DNA of 64,000 nt from Auanema rhodensis (Eukaryota > Nematoda > Chromadorea > Rhabditida > Rhabditidae). The number at the start of each line of letters is the position of its first letter. Within the stretch, counting starts at the first letter, position 1. Shown piece by piece: positions 10,181 to 23,869 of the stretch. The stretch spans positions 19,321,267 to 19,385,266 of the forward strand of contig OZ059898.1 in NCBI GenBank assembly GCA_964057225.1, written 5' to 3'. The notes beneath the pieces were generated by a model, which worked only from the letters and a program-made list of their open reading frames with translations, ran no database searches and was not told the origin of the DNA. Position numbers and translations under genes: made by a program.

Positions 10181-13100
10181 GAATTAATTTTTTTGTTGAA
10201 TAACATTGTCCATCGTCTTTGCCTTGAAAAAAGGAATCTAAAAACATCTACTTTTTGCTAAATTATTTTGAAATTTTTCGAAAAAATTTTTGTCAAAATG
10301 TTTTTGGAAGCAATGTTGAGTGAACATGGAAACTCAACATACACTAATGCATCATTTTTCAAACGATCATAACTAATTTTTGTATTAAGCGTTTCTCAAT
10401 GTAGTATAGTGCATTCGATGCGGATTTTTAAGCTGCGTCGATCTGTGTTATCAGATTTGCGCTAGCTTAAAAATGCACCGAGATATCAACTGATATAAGT
10501 TCACACTTATATCCTCGATTTTCACCCTGAAGAATTAATTTTTTCGTTGAATAACATTGTCCATCGTCTTTGCCTTGAAAAAAGGAATCTAAAAACATCT
10601 ACTTTTTGCTAAATTATTTTGAAATTTTTCGAAAAAATTTTTGTCAAAATGTTTTTGGAAGCAATGTTGAGTGTACATGGAAACTCAACATACACTAATG
10701 CATCATTTTTCAAACGATCATAACTAATTTTTGTATTAAGCGTTTCTCAATGTAGTATAGTGCATTCGATGCGGATTTTTAAGCTGCGTCGATCTGTGTT
10801 ATCAGATTTGCGCTAGCTTAAAAATGCACCGAGATATCAACTGATATAAGTTCACACTTATATGCTCGATTTTCACCCTGAAGAATTATTTTTTTCGTTG
10901 AATAACATTGTCCATCGTCTTTGCCTTGAAAAAAGGAATCTAAAAACATCTACTTTTTGCTAAATTATTTTGAAATTTTTCGAAAAAATTTTTGTCAAAA
11001 TGTTTTTGGAAGCAATGTTGAGTGAACATGGAAACTCAACATACACTAATGCATCATTTTTCGAACAATCATAACTAATTTTTGTATTAAGCGTTTCTCA
11101 ATGTAGTATAGTGCATTTGATGCGGATTTTTAAGCTGCGTCGATCTGTGTTATCAGATTTGCGCTAGCTTAAAAATGCACCGAGATATCAACTGATATAA
11201 GTTCACACTTATATCCTCGATTTTCACCCTGAAGAATTAATTTTTTCGTTGAATAACATTGTCCATCGTCTTTGCCTTGAAAAAAGGAATCTAAAAACAT
11301 CTACTTTTTGCTAAATTATTTTGAAATTTTTCGAAAAAAGTTTTGTCAAAATGTTTTTGGAAGCAATGTTGAGTGAACATGGAAACTCAACATACACTAA
11401 TGCATCATTTTTCGAACAATCATAACTAATTTTTGTATTAAGCGTTTCTCAATGTAGTATAGTGCATTTGATGCGGATTTTTAAGCTGCGTCGATCTGTG
11501 TTATCAGATTTGCGCTAGCTTAAAAATGCACCGAGATATCAACTGATATAAGTTCACACTTATATCCTCGATTTTCACCCTGAAGAATTAATTTTTTTGT
11601 TGAATAACATTGTCCATCGTCTTTGCCTTGAAAAAAGGAATCTAAAAACATCTACTTTTTGCTAAATTATTTTGAAATTTTTCGAAAAAATTTTTGTCAA
11701 AATGTTTTTGGAAGCAATGTTGAGTGAACATGGAAACTCAACATACACTAATGCATCATTTTTCAAACGATCATAACTAATTTTTGTATTAAGCGTTTCT
11801 CAATGTAGTATAGTGCATTCGATGCGGATTTTTAAGCTGCGTCGATCTATGTTATCAGATTTGCGCTAGCTTAAAAATGCACCGAGATATCAACTGATAT
11901 AAGTTCACACTTATATCCTCGATTTTCACCCTGAAGAATTAATTTTTTCGTTGAATAACATTGTCCATCGTCTTTGCCTTGAAAAAAGGAATCTAAAAAC
12001 ATCTACTTTTTGCTAAATTATTTTGAAATTTTTCGAAAAAATTTTTGTCAAAATGTTTTTGGAAGCAATGTTGAGTGTACATGGAAACTCAACATACACT
12101 AATGCATCATTTTTCAAACGATCATAACTAATTTTTGTATTAGGCGTTTCTCAATGTAGTATAGTGCATTCGATGCGGATTTTTAAGCTGCGTCGATCTG
12201 TGTTATCAGATTTGCGCTAGCTTAAAAATGCACCGAGATATCAACTGATATAAGTTCACACTTATATCCTCGATTTTCACCCTGAAGAATTATTTTTTTC
12301 GTTGAATAACATTGTCCATCGTCTTTGCCTTGAAAAAAGGAATCTAAAAACATCTACTTTTTGCTAAATTATTTTGAAATTTTTCGAAAAAATTATTGTC
12401 AAAATGTTTTTGGAAGCAATGTTGAGTGAACATGGAAACTCAACATACACTAATGCATCATTTTTCGAACAATCATAACTAATTTTTGTATTAAGCGTTT
12501 CTCAATGTAGTATAGTGCATTTGATGCGGATTTTTAAGCTGCGTCGATCTGTGTTATCAGATTTGCGCTAGCTTAAAAATGCACCGAGATATCAACTGAT
12601 ATAAGTTCACACTTATATCCTCGATTTTCACCCTGAAGAATTAATTTTTTCGTTGAATAACATTGTCCATCGTCTTTGCCTTGAAAAAAGGAATCTAAAA
12701 ACATCTACTTTTTGCTAAATTATTTTGAAATTTTTCGAAAAAATTTTTGTCAAAATGTTTTTGGAAGCAATGTTGAGTGAACATGGAAACTCAACATACA
12801 CTAATGCATCATTTTTCGAACAATCATAACTAATTTTGGTATTAAGCGTTTCTCAATGTAGTATAGTGCATTTGATGCGGATTTTTAAGCTGCGTCGATC
12901 TGTGTTATCAGATTTGCGCTAACTTAAAAATGCACCGAGATATCAACTGATATAAGTTCACACTTATATCCTCGATTTTCACCCTGAAGAATTAATTTTT
13001 TTGTTGAATAACATTGTCCATCGTCTTCGCCTTGAAAAAAGGAATCTAAAAACATCTACTTTTTGCTAAATTATTTTGAAATTTTTCGAAAAAATTTTTG

Positions 13101-13690
13101 TCAAAATGTTTTTGGAAGCAATGTTGAGTGAACATGGAAACTCAACATACACTAATGCATCATTTTTCGAACAATCATAACTAATTTTTGTATTAAGCGT
13201 TTCTCAATGTAGTATAGTGCATTTGATGCGGATTTTTAAGCTGCGTCGATCTGTGTTATCAGATTTGCGCTAGCTTAAAAATGCACCGAGATATCAACTG
13301 ATATAAGTTCACACTTATATCCTCGATTTTCACCCTGAAGAATTAATTTTTTCGTTGAATAACATTGTCCATCGTCTTTGCCTTGAAAAAAGGAATCTAA
13401 AAACATCTACTTTTTGCTAAATTATTTTGAAATTTTTCGAAAAAATTTTTGTCAAAATGTTTTTGGAAGCAATGTTGAGTGAACATGGAAACTCAACATA
13501 CACTAATGCATCATTTTTCGAACAATCATAACTAATTTTTGTATTAAGCGTTTCTCAATGTAGTATAGTGCATTTGATGCGGATTTTTAAGCTGCGTCGA
13601 TCTGTGTTATCAGATTTGTGCTAGCTTAAAAATGCACCGAGATATCAACTGATATAAGTTCACACTTATATCCTCGATTTTCACCCTGAA
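10181..13690 (+). repeat. 10-mer HOR copy 2: monomers 30-39 (3510 bp)
   Basis: This repeats monomers 20-29 with every private marker displaced by exactly 3510 bp (107G at 7830 and 11340; 201G at 9328 and 12838). I see only two differences in 3510 bp. Monomer 25 has a T where monomer 35 has A in ctaaattattttg, and monomer 29 has cacctaga where monomer 39 has caccgaga. This makes it the youngest or best-homogenised HOR in the window. Confidence 0.93.
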
Positions 13691-15445
13691 GAATTAATTT
13701 TTTTGTTGAATAACATTGTCCATCGTCTTTGCCTTGAAAAAAGGAATCTAAAAACATCTACTTTTTGCTAAATTATTTTGAAATTTTTCGAAAAAATTTT
13801 TGTCAAAATGTTTTTGGAAGCAATGTTGAGTGAACATGGAAACTCAACATACACTAATGCATCATTTTTCAAACGATCATAACTAATTTTTGTATTAAGC
13901 GTTTCTCAATGTAGTATAGTGCATTCGATGCGGATTTTTAAGCTGCGTCGATCTGTGTTATCAGATTTGCGCTAGCTTAAAAATGCACCGAGATATCAAC
14001 TGATATAAGTTCACACTTATATCCTCGATTTTCACCCTGAAGAATTAATTTTTTCGTTGAATAACATTGTCCATCGTCTTTGCCTTGAAAAAAGGAATCT
14101 AAAAACATCTACTTTTTGCTAAATTATTTTGAAATTTTTCGAAAAAATTTTTGTCAAAATGTTTTTGGAAGCAATGTTGAGTGTACATGGAAACTCAACA
14201 TACACTAATGCATCATTTTTCAAACGATCATAACTAATTTTTGTATTAAGCGTTTCTCAATGTAGTATAGTGCATTCGATGCGGATTTTTAAGCTGCGTC
14301 GATCTGTGTTATCAGATTTGCGCTAGCTTAAAAATGCACCGAGATATCAACTGATATAAGTTCACACTTATATGCTCGATTTTCACCCTGAAGAATTATT
14401 TTTTTCGTTGAATAACATTGTCCATCGTCTTTGCCTTGAAAAAAGGAATCTAAAAACATCTACTTTTTGCTAAATTATTTTGAAATTTTTCGAAAAAATT
14501 TTTGTCAAAATGTTTTTGGAAGCAATGTTGAGTGTACATGGAAACTCAACATACACTAATGCATCATTTTTCAAACGATCATAACTAATTTTTGTATTAA
14601 GCGTTTCTCAATGTAGTATAGTGCATTCGATGCGGATTTTTAAGCTGCGTCGATCTGTGTTATCAGATTTGCGCTAGCTTAAAAATGCACCGAGATATCA
14701 ACTGATATAAGTTCACACTTATATGCTCTATTTTCACCCTGAAGAATTATTTTTTTCGTTGAATAACATTGTCCATCGTCTTTGCCTTGAAAAAAGGAAT
14801 CTAAAAACATCTACTTTTTGCTAAATTATTTTGAAATTTTTCGAAAAAATTTTTGTCAAAATGTTTTTGGAAGCAATGTTGAGTGAACATGGAAACTCAA
14901 CATACACTAATGCATCATTTTTCGAACAATCATAACTAATTTTTGTATTAAGCGTTTCTCAATGTAGTATAGTGCATTTGATGCGGATTTTTAAGCTGCG
15001 TCGATCTGTGTTATCAGATTTGCGCTAGCTTAAAAATGCACCGAGATATCAACTGATATAAGTTCACACTTATATCCTCGATTTTCACCCTGAAGAATTA
15101 ATTTTTTCGTTGAATAACATTGTCCATCGTCTTTGCCTTGAAAAAAGGAATCTAAAAACATCTACTTTTTGCTAAATTATTTTGAAATTTTTCGAAAAAA
15201 GTTTTGTCAAAATGTTTTTGGAAGCAATGTTGAGTGAACATGGAAACTCAACATACACTAATGCATCATTTTTCGAACAATCATAACTAATTTTTGTATT
15301 AAGCGTTTCTCAATGTAGTATAGTGCATTTGATGCGGATTTTTAAGCTGCGTCGATCTGTGTTATCAGATTTGCGCTAGCTTAAAAATGCACCGAGATAT
15401 CAACTGATATAAGTTCACACTTATATCCTCGATTTTCACCCTGAA
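13691..15445 (+). repeat. 10-mer HOR copy 3, partial and altered: monomers 40-44
   Basis: Monomers 40 and 41 match 30 and 31, and monomers 43 and 44 match 32 and 33, but an extra monomer (42) lies between them. Its presence shifts the 107G marker to 15201, which is 11 x 351 from 11340. After monomer 44 the HOR order breaks down: monomer 45 is class A where the 10-mer would have class C with 265A. Confidence 0.88.
14393..14743 (+). repeat. Monomer 42: chimeric duplicate monomer
   Basis: It has the T start of the following HOR position (as monomer 22 or 32) joined to the 143T, 181A, 185G, 236C and 333G body of the preceding position (as monomer 21 or 31). That is the product expected from one unequal exchange out of register by one monomer, with the joint between monomer sites 7 and 143 (about 14399-14535). 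A private G to T at site 337 (gctctatt) arose afterwards or with it. Confidence 0.82.
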
Positions 15446-17902
15446 GAATTAATTTTTTTGTTGAATAACATTGTCCATCGTCTTTGCCTTGAAAAAAGGA
15501 ATCTAAAAACATCTACTTTTTGCTAAATTATTTTGAAATTTTTCGAAAAAATTTTTGTCAAAATGTTTTTGGAAGCAATGTTGAGTGAACATGGAAACTC
15601 AACATACACTAATGCATCATTTTTCGAACAATCATAACTAATTTTTGTATTAAGCGTTTCTCAATGTAGTATAGTGCATTTGATGCGGATTTTTAAGCTG
15701 CGTCGATCTGTGTTATCAGATTTGCGCTAGCTTAAAAATGCACCGAGATATCAACTGATATAAGTTCACACTTATATCCTCGATTTTCACCCTGAAGAAT
15801 TAATTTTTTTGTTGAATAACATTGTCCATCGTCTTTGCCTTGAAAAAAGGAATCTAAAAACATCTACTTTTTGCTAAATTATTTTGAAATTTTTCGAAAA
15901 AATTTTTGTCAAAATGTTTTTGGAAGCAATGTTGAGTGAACATGGAAACTCAACATACACTAATGCATCATTTTTCAAACGATCATAACTAATTTTTGTA
16001 TTAAGCGTTTCTCAATGTAGTATAGTGCATTCGATGCGGATTTTTAAGCTGCGTCGATCTGTGTTATCAGATTTGCGCTAGCTTAAAAATGCACCGAGAT
16101 ATCAACTGATATAAGTTCACACTTATATCCTCGATTTTCACCCTGAAGAATTAATTTTTTCGTTGAATAACATTGTCCATCGTCTTTGCCTTGAAAAAAG
16201 GAATCTAAAAACATCTACTTTTTGCTAAATTATTTTGAAATTTTTCGAAAAAATTTTTGTCAAAATGTTTTTGGAAGCAATGTTGAGTGTACATGGAAAC
16301 TCAACATACACTAATGCATCATTTTTCAAACGATCATAACTAATTTTTGTATTAAGCGTTTCTCAATGTAGTATAGTGCATTCGATGCGGATTTTTAAGC
16401 TGCGTCGATCTGTGTTATCAGATTTGCGCTAGCTTAAAAATGCACCGAGATATCAACTGATATATGTTCACACTTATATCCTCGATTTTCACCCTGAAGA
16501 ATTATTTTTTTCGTTGAATAACATTGTCCATCGTCTTTGCCTTGAAAAAAGGAATCTAAAAACATCTTCTTTTTGCTAAATTATTTTGAAATTTTTCGAA
16601 AAAATTTTTGTCAAAATGTTTTTGGAAGCAATGTTGAGTGAACATGGAAACTCAACATACACTAATGCATCATTTTTCGAACAATCATAACTAATTTTTG
16701 TATTAAGCGTTTCTCAATGTAGTATAGTGCATTTGATGCGGATTTTTAAGCTGCGTCGATCTGTGTTATCAGATTTGCGCTAGCTTAAAAATGCACCGAG
16801 ATATCAACTGATATAAGTTCACACTTATATCCTCGATTTTCACCCTGAAGAATTAATTTTTTCGTTGAATAACATTGTCCATCGTCTTTGCCTTGAAAAA
16901 AGGAATCTAAAAACATCTACTTTTTGCTAAATTATTTTGAAATTTTTCGAAAAAATTTTTGTCAAAATGTTTTTGGAAGCAATGTTGAGTGAACATGGAA
17001 ACTCAACATACACTAATGCATCATTTTTCGAACAATCATAACTAATTTTGGTATTAAGCGTTTCTCAATGTAGTATAGTGCATTTGATGCGGATTTTTAA
17101 GCTGCGTCGATCTGTGTTATCAGATTTGCGCTAACTTAAAAATGCACCGAGATATCAACTGATATAAGTTTACACTTATATCCTCGATTTTCACCCTGAA
17201 GAATTAATTTTTTTGTTGAATAACATTGTCCATCGTCTTTGCCTTGAAAAAAGGAATCTAAAAACATCTACTTTTTGCTAAATTATTTTGAAATTTTTCG
17301 AAAAAATTTTTGTCAAAATGTTTTTGGAAGCAATGTTGAGTGAACATGGAAACTCAACATACACTAATGCATCATTTTTCGAACAATCATAACTAATTTT
17401 TGTATTAAGCGTTTCTCAATGTAGTATAGTGCATTTGATGCGGATTTTTAAGTTGCGTCGATCTGTGTTATCAGATTTGCGCTAGCTTAAAAATGCACCG
17501 AGATATCAACTGATATAAGTTCACACTTATATCCTCGATTTTCACCCTGAAGAATTAATTTTTTCGTCGAATAACATTGTCCATCGTCTTTGCCTTGAAA
17601 AAAGGAATCTAAAAACATCTACTTTTTGCTAAATTATTTTGAAATTTTTCGAAAAAATTTTTGTCAAAATGTTTTTGGAAGCAATGTTGAGTGAACATGG
17701 AAACTCAACATACACTAATGCATCATTTTTCGAACAATCATAACTAATTTTTGTATTAAGCGTTTCTCAATGTAGTATAGTGCATTTGATGCGGATTTTT
17801 AAGCTGCGTCGATCTGTGTTATCAGATTTGCGCTAGCTTAAAAATGCACCGAGATATCAACTGATATAAGTTCACACTTATATCCTCGATTTTCACCCTG
17901 AA
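15446..17902 (+). repeat. Block 3: monomers 45-51, transition
   Basis: Order is 45 At-A, 46 At-C, 47 Ac-B with 318T, 48 T-A, 49 Ac-A with 201G (17050) and 285A, 50 At-A, 51 Ac-A. Monomers 46-49 match monomers 61-64, 15 monomers away (201G at 17050 and 22315, 5265 bp apart). They also correspond to positions 7-10 kb into the 10-mer HOR (monomer 49 to monomer 27). It looks like the parent of the 4-mer block that follows. Confidence 0.78.
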
Positions 17903-20900
17903 GAATTAATTTTTTTGTTGAATAACATTGTCCATCGTCTTTGCCTTGAAAAAAGGAATCTAAAAACATCTACTTTTTGCTAAATTATTTTGAAATTTTT
18001 CGAAAAAATTTTTGTCAAAATGTTTTTGGAAGCAATGTTGAGTGAACATGGAAACTCAACATACACTAATGCATCATTTTTCGAACAATCATAACTAATT
18101 TTTGTATTAAGCGTTTCTCAATGTAGTATAGTGCATTTGATGCGGATTTTTAAGCTGCGTCGATCTGTGTTATCAGATTTGCGCTAGCTTAAAAATGCAC
18201 CGAGATATCAACTGATATAAGTTCACACTTATATCCTCGATTTTCACCCTGAAGAATTAATTTTTTTGTTGAATAACATTGTCCATCGTCTTTGCCTTGA
18301 AAAAAGGAATCTAAAAACATCTACTTTTTGCTAAATTATTTTGAAATTTTTCGAAAAAATTTTTGTCAAAATGTTTTTGGAAGCAATGTTGAGTGAACAT
18401 GGAAACTCAACATACACTAATGCATCATTTTTCAAACGATCATAACTAATTTTTGTATTAAGCGTTTCTCAATGTAGTATAGTGCATTCGATGCGGATTT
18501 TTAAGCTGCGTCGATCTGTGTTATCAGATTTGCGCTAGCTTAAAAATGCACCGAGATATCAACTGATATAAGTTCACACTTATATCCTCGATTTTCACCC
18601 TGAAGAATTAATTTTTTCGTTGAATAACATTGTCCATCGTCTTTGCCTTGAAAAAAGGAATCTAAAAACATCTACTTTTTGCTAAATTATTTTGAAATTT
18701 TTCGAAAAAATTTTTGTCAAAATGTTTTTGGAAGCAATGTTGAGTGTACATGGAAACTCAACATACACTAATGCATCATTTTTCAAACGATCATAACTAA
18801 TTTTTGTATTAAGCGTTTCTCAATGTAGTATAGTGCATTCGATGCGGATTTTTAAGCTGCGTCGATCTGTGTTATCAGATTTGCGCTAGCTTAAAAATGC
18901 ACCGAGATATCAACTGATATAAGTTCACACTTATATCCTCGATTTTCACCCTGAAGAATTATTTTTTTCGTTGAATAACATTGTCCATCGTCTTTGCCTT
19001 GAAAAAAGGAATCTAAAAACATCTACTTTTTGCTAAATTATTTTGAAATTTTTCGAAAAAATTTTTGTCAAAATGTTTTTGGAAGCAATGTTGAGTGAAC
19101 ATGGAAACTCAACATACACTAATGCATCATTTTTCGAACAATCATAACTAATTTTTGTATTAAGCGTTTCTCAATGTAGTATAGTGCATTTGATGCGGAT
19201 TTTTAAGCTGCGTCGATCTGTGTTATCAGATTTGCGCTAACTTAAAAATGCACCGAGATATCAACTGATATAAGTTCACACTTATATCCTCGATTTTCAC
19301 CCTGAAGAATTAATTTTTTTGTTGAATAACATTGTCCATCGTCTTTGCCTTGAAAAAAGGAATCTAAAAACATCTACTTTTTGCTAAATTATTTTGAAAT
19401 TTTTCGAAAAAATTTTTGTCAAAATGTTTTTGGAAGCAATGTTGAGTGAACATGGAAACTCAACATACACTAATGCATCATTTTTCGAACAATCATAACT
19501 AATTTTTGTATTAAGCGTTTCTCAATGTAGTATAGTGCATTTGATGCGGATTTTTAAGCTGCGTCGATCTGTGTTATCAGATTTGCGCTAGCTTAAAAAT
19601 GCACCGAGATATCAACTGATATAAGTTCACACTTATATCCTCGATTTTCACCCTGAAGAATTAATTTTTTTGTTGAATAACATTGTCCATCGTCTTTGCC
19701 TTGAAAAAAGGAATCTAAAAACATCTACTTTTTGCTAAATTATTTTGAAATTTTTCGAAAAAATTTTTGTCAAAATGTTTTTGGAAGCAATGTTGAGTGA
19801 ACATGGAAACTCAACATACACTAATGCATCATTTTTCAAACGATCATAACTAATTTTTGTATTAAGCGTTTCTCAATGTAGTATAGTGCATTCGATGCGG
19901 ATTTTTAAGCTGCGTCGATCTGTGTTATCAGATTTGCGCTAGCTTAAAAATGCACCGAGATATCAACTGATATAAGTTCACACTTATATCCTCGATTTTC
20001 ACCCTGAAGAATTAATTTTTTCGTTGAATAACATTGTCCATCGTCTTTGCCTTGAAAAAAGGAATCTAAAAACATCTACTTTTTGCTAAATTATTTTGAA
20101 ATTTTTCGAAAAAATTTTTGTCAAAATGTTTTTGGAAGCAATGTTGAGTGTACATGGAAACTCAACATACACTAATGCATCATTTTTCAAACGATCATAA
20201 CTAATTTTTGTATTAAGCGTTTCTCAATGTAGTATAGTGCATTCGATGCGGATTTTTAAGCTGCGTCGATCTGTGTTATCAGATTTGCGCTAGCTTAAAA
20301 ATGCACCGAGATATCAACTGATATAAGTTCACACTTATATCCTCGATTTTCACCCTGAAGAATTATTTTTTTCGTTGAATAACATTGTCCATCGTCTTTG
20401 CCTTGAAAAAAGGAATCTAAAAACATCTACTTTTTGCTAAATTATTTTGAAATTTTTCGAAAAAATTTTTGTCAAAATGTTTTTGGAAGCAATGTTGAGT
20501 GAACATGGAAACTCAACATACACTAATGCATCATTTTTCGAACAATCATAACTAATTTTTGTATTAAGCGTTTCTCAATGTAGTATAGTGCATTTGATGC
20601 GGATTTTTAAGCTGCGTCGATCTGTGTTATCAGATTTGCGCTAACTTAAAAATGCACCGAGATATCAACTGATATAAGTTCACACTTATATCCTCGATTT
20701 TCACCCTGAAGAATTAATTTTTTTGTTGAATAACATTGTCCATCGTCTTTGCCTTGAAAAAAGGAATCTAAAAACATCTACTTTTTGCTAAATTATTTTG
20801 AAATTTTTCGAAAAAATTTTTGTCAAAATGTTTTTGGAAGCAATGTTGAGTGAACATGGAAACTCAACATACACTAATGCATCATTTTTCGAACAATCAT

Positions 20901-21763
20901 AACTAATTTTTGTATTAAGCGTTTCTCAATGTAGTATAGTGCATTTGATGCGGATTTTTAAGCTGCGTCGATCTGTGTTATCAGATTTGCGCTAGCTTAA
21001 AAATGCACCGAGATATCAACTGATATAAGTTCACACTTATATCCTCGATTTTCACCCTGAAGAATTAATTTTTTTGTTGAATAACATTGTCCATCGTCTT
21101 TGCCTTGAAAAAAGGAATCTAAAAACATCTACTTTTTGCTAAATTATTTTGAAATTTTTCGAAAAAATTTTTGTCAAAATGTTTTTGGAAGCAATGTTGA
21201 GTGAACATGGAAACTCAACATACACTAATGCATCATTTTTCAAACGATCATAACTAATTTTTGTATTAAGCGTTTCTCAATGTAGTATAGTGCATTCGAT
21301 GCGGATTTTTAAGCTGCGTCGATCTGTGTTATCAGATTTGCGCTAGCTTAAAAATGCACCGAGATATCAACTGATATAAGTTCACACTTATATCCTCGAT
21401 TTTCACCCTGAAGAATTAATTTTTTCGTTGAATAACATTGTCCATCGTCTTTGCCTTGAAAAAAGGAATCTAAAAACATCTACTTTTTGCTAAATTATTT
21501 TGAAATTTTTCGAAAAAATTTTTGTCAAAATGTTTTTGGAAGCAATGTTGAGTGTACATGGAAACTCAACATACACTAATGCATCATTTTTCAAACGATC
21601 ATAACTAATTTTTGTATTAAGCGTTTCATAATGTAGTATAGTGCATTCGATGCGGATTTTTAAGCTGCGTCGATCTGTGTTATCAGATTTGCGCTAGCTT
21701 AAAAATGCACCGAGATATCAACTGATATAAGTTCACACTTATATCCTCGATTTTCACCCTGAA
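17903..21763 (+). repeat. Block 4: 4-mer HOR (1404 bp), monomers 52-62
   Basis: The unit At-A, At-C, Ac-B, T-A with 285A repeats as monomers 52-55 and 56-59, then 60-62 before the pattern changes. The T-A monomer with 285A (55 and 59) combines the T start of monomer 48 with the 285A end of monomer 49 and lacks the 201G of 49. It therefore looks like a fusion of the two by loss of one monomer, with the joint between sites 201 and 285. Monomer 62 has a private tttcataatg change. Confidence 0.82.
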
Positions 21764-23869
21764 GAATTATTTTTTTCGTTGAATAACATTGTCCATCGTC
21801 TTTGCCTTGAAAAAAGGAATCTAAAAACATCTACTTTTTGCTAAATTATTTTGAAATTTTTCGAAAAAATTTTTGTCAAAATGTTTTTGGAAGCAATGTT
21901 GAGTGAACATGGAAACTCAACATACACTAATGCATCATTTTTCGAACAATCATAACTAATTTTTGTATTAAGCGTTTCTCAATGTAGTATAGTGCATTTG
22001 ATGCGGATTTTTAAGCTGCGTCGATCTGTGTTATCAGATTTGCGCTAGCTTAAAAATGCACCGAGATATCAACTGATATAAGTTCACACTTATATCCTCG
22101 ATTTTCACCCTGAAGAATTAATTTTTTCGTTGAATAACATTGTCCATCGTCTTTGCCTTGAAAAAAGGAATCTAAAAACATCTACTTTTTGCTAAATTAT
22201 TTTGAAATTTTTCGAAAAAATTTTTGTCAAAATGTTTTTGGAAGCAATGTTGAGTGAACATGGAAACTCAACATACACTAATGCATCATTTTTCGAACAA
22301 TCATAACTAATTTTGGTATTAAGCGTTTCTCAATGTAGTATAGTGCATTTGATGCGGATTTTTAAGCTGCGTCGATCTGTGTTATCAGATTTGCGCTAAC
22401 TTAAAAATGCACCGAGATATCAACTGATATAAGTTCACACTTATATCCTCGATTTTCACCCTGAAGAATTAATTTTTTCGTTGAATAACATTGTCCATCG
22501 TCTTTGCCTTGAAAAAAGGAATCTAAAAACATCTACTTTTTGCTAAATTATTTTGAAATTTTTCGAAAAAATTTTTGTCAAAATGTTTTTGGAAGCAATG
22601 TTGAGTGTACATGGAAACTCAACATACACTAATGCATCATTTTTCAAACGATCATAACTAATTTTTGTATTAAGCGTTTCTCAATGTAGTATAGTGCATT
22701 CGATGCGGATTTTTAAGCTGCGTCGATCTGTGTTATCAGATTTGCGCTAGCTTAAAAATGCACCGAGATATCAACTGATATAAGTTCACACTTATATCCT
22801 CGATTTTCACCCTGAAGAATTATTTTTTTCGTTGAATAACATTGTCCATCGTCTTTGCCTTGAAAAAAGGAATCTAAAAACATCTACTTTTTGCTAAATT
22901 ATTTTGAAATTTTTCGAAAAAATTTTTGTCAAAATGTTTTTGGAAGCAATGTTGAGTGAACATGGAAACTCAACATACACTAATGCATCATTTTTCGAAC
23001 AATCATAACTAATTTTTGTATTAAGCGTTTCTCAATGTAGTATAGTGCATTTGATGCGGATTTTTAAGCTGCGTCGATCTGTGTTATCAGATTTGCGCTA
23101 ACTTAAAAATGCACCGAGATATCAACTGATATAAGTTCACACTTATATCCTCGATTTTCACCCTGAAGAATTAATTCTTTTGTTGAATAACATTGTCCAT
23201 CGTCTTTGCCTTGAAAAAAGGAATCTAAAAACATCTACTTTTTGCTAAATTATTTTGAAATTTTTCGAAAAAATTTTTGTCAAAATGTTTTTGGAAGCAA
23301 TGTTGAGTGAACATGGAAACTCAACATACACTAATGCATCATTTTTCGAACAATCATAACTAATTTTTGTATTAAGCGTTTCTCAATGTAGTATAGTGCA
23401 TTTGATGCGGATTTTTAAGCTGCGTCGATCTGTGTTATCAGATTTGCGCTAGCTTAAAAATGCACCGAGATATCAACTGATATAAGTTCACACTTATATC
23501 CTCGATTTTCACCCTGAAGAATTAATTTTTTTGTTGAATAACATTGTCCATCGTCTTTGCCTTGAAAAAAGGAATCTAAAAACATCTACTTTTTGCTAAA
23601 TTATTTTGAAATTTTTCGAAAAAATTTTTGTCAAAATGTTTTTGGAAGCAATGTTGAGTGAACATGGAAACTCAACATACACTAATGCATCATTTTTCGA
23701 ACAATCATAACTAATTTTTGTATTAAGCGTTTCTCAATGTAGTATAGTGCATTTGATGCGGATTTTTAAGCTGCGTCGATCTGTGTTATCAGATTTGCGC
23801 TAACTTAAAAATGCACCGAGATATCAACTGATATAAGTTCACACTTATATCCTCGATTTTCACCCTGAA
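21764..23869 (+). repeat. Block 5: monomers 63-68
   Basis: Order is 63 T-A, 64 Ac-A with 201G and 285A, 65 Ac-B, 66 T-A with 285A, 67 At-A with a private aattctttt, 68 At-A with 285A. It joins the end of the 4-mer block to the 7-mer block. Monomer 68 matches monomer 75, so the next HOR reaches back to it. Confidence 0.75.
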
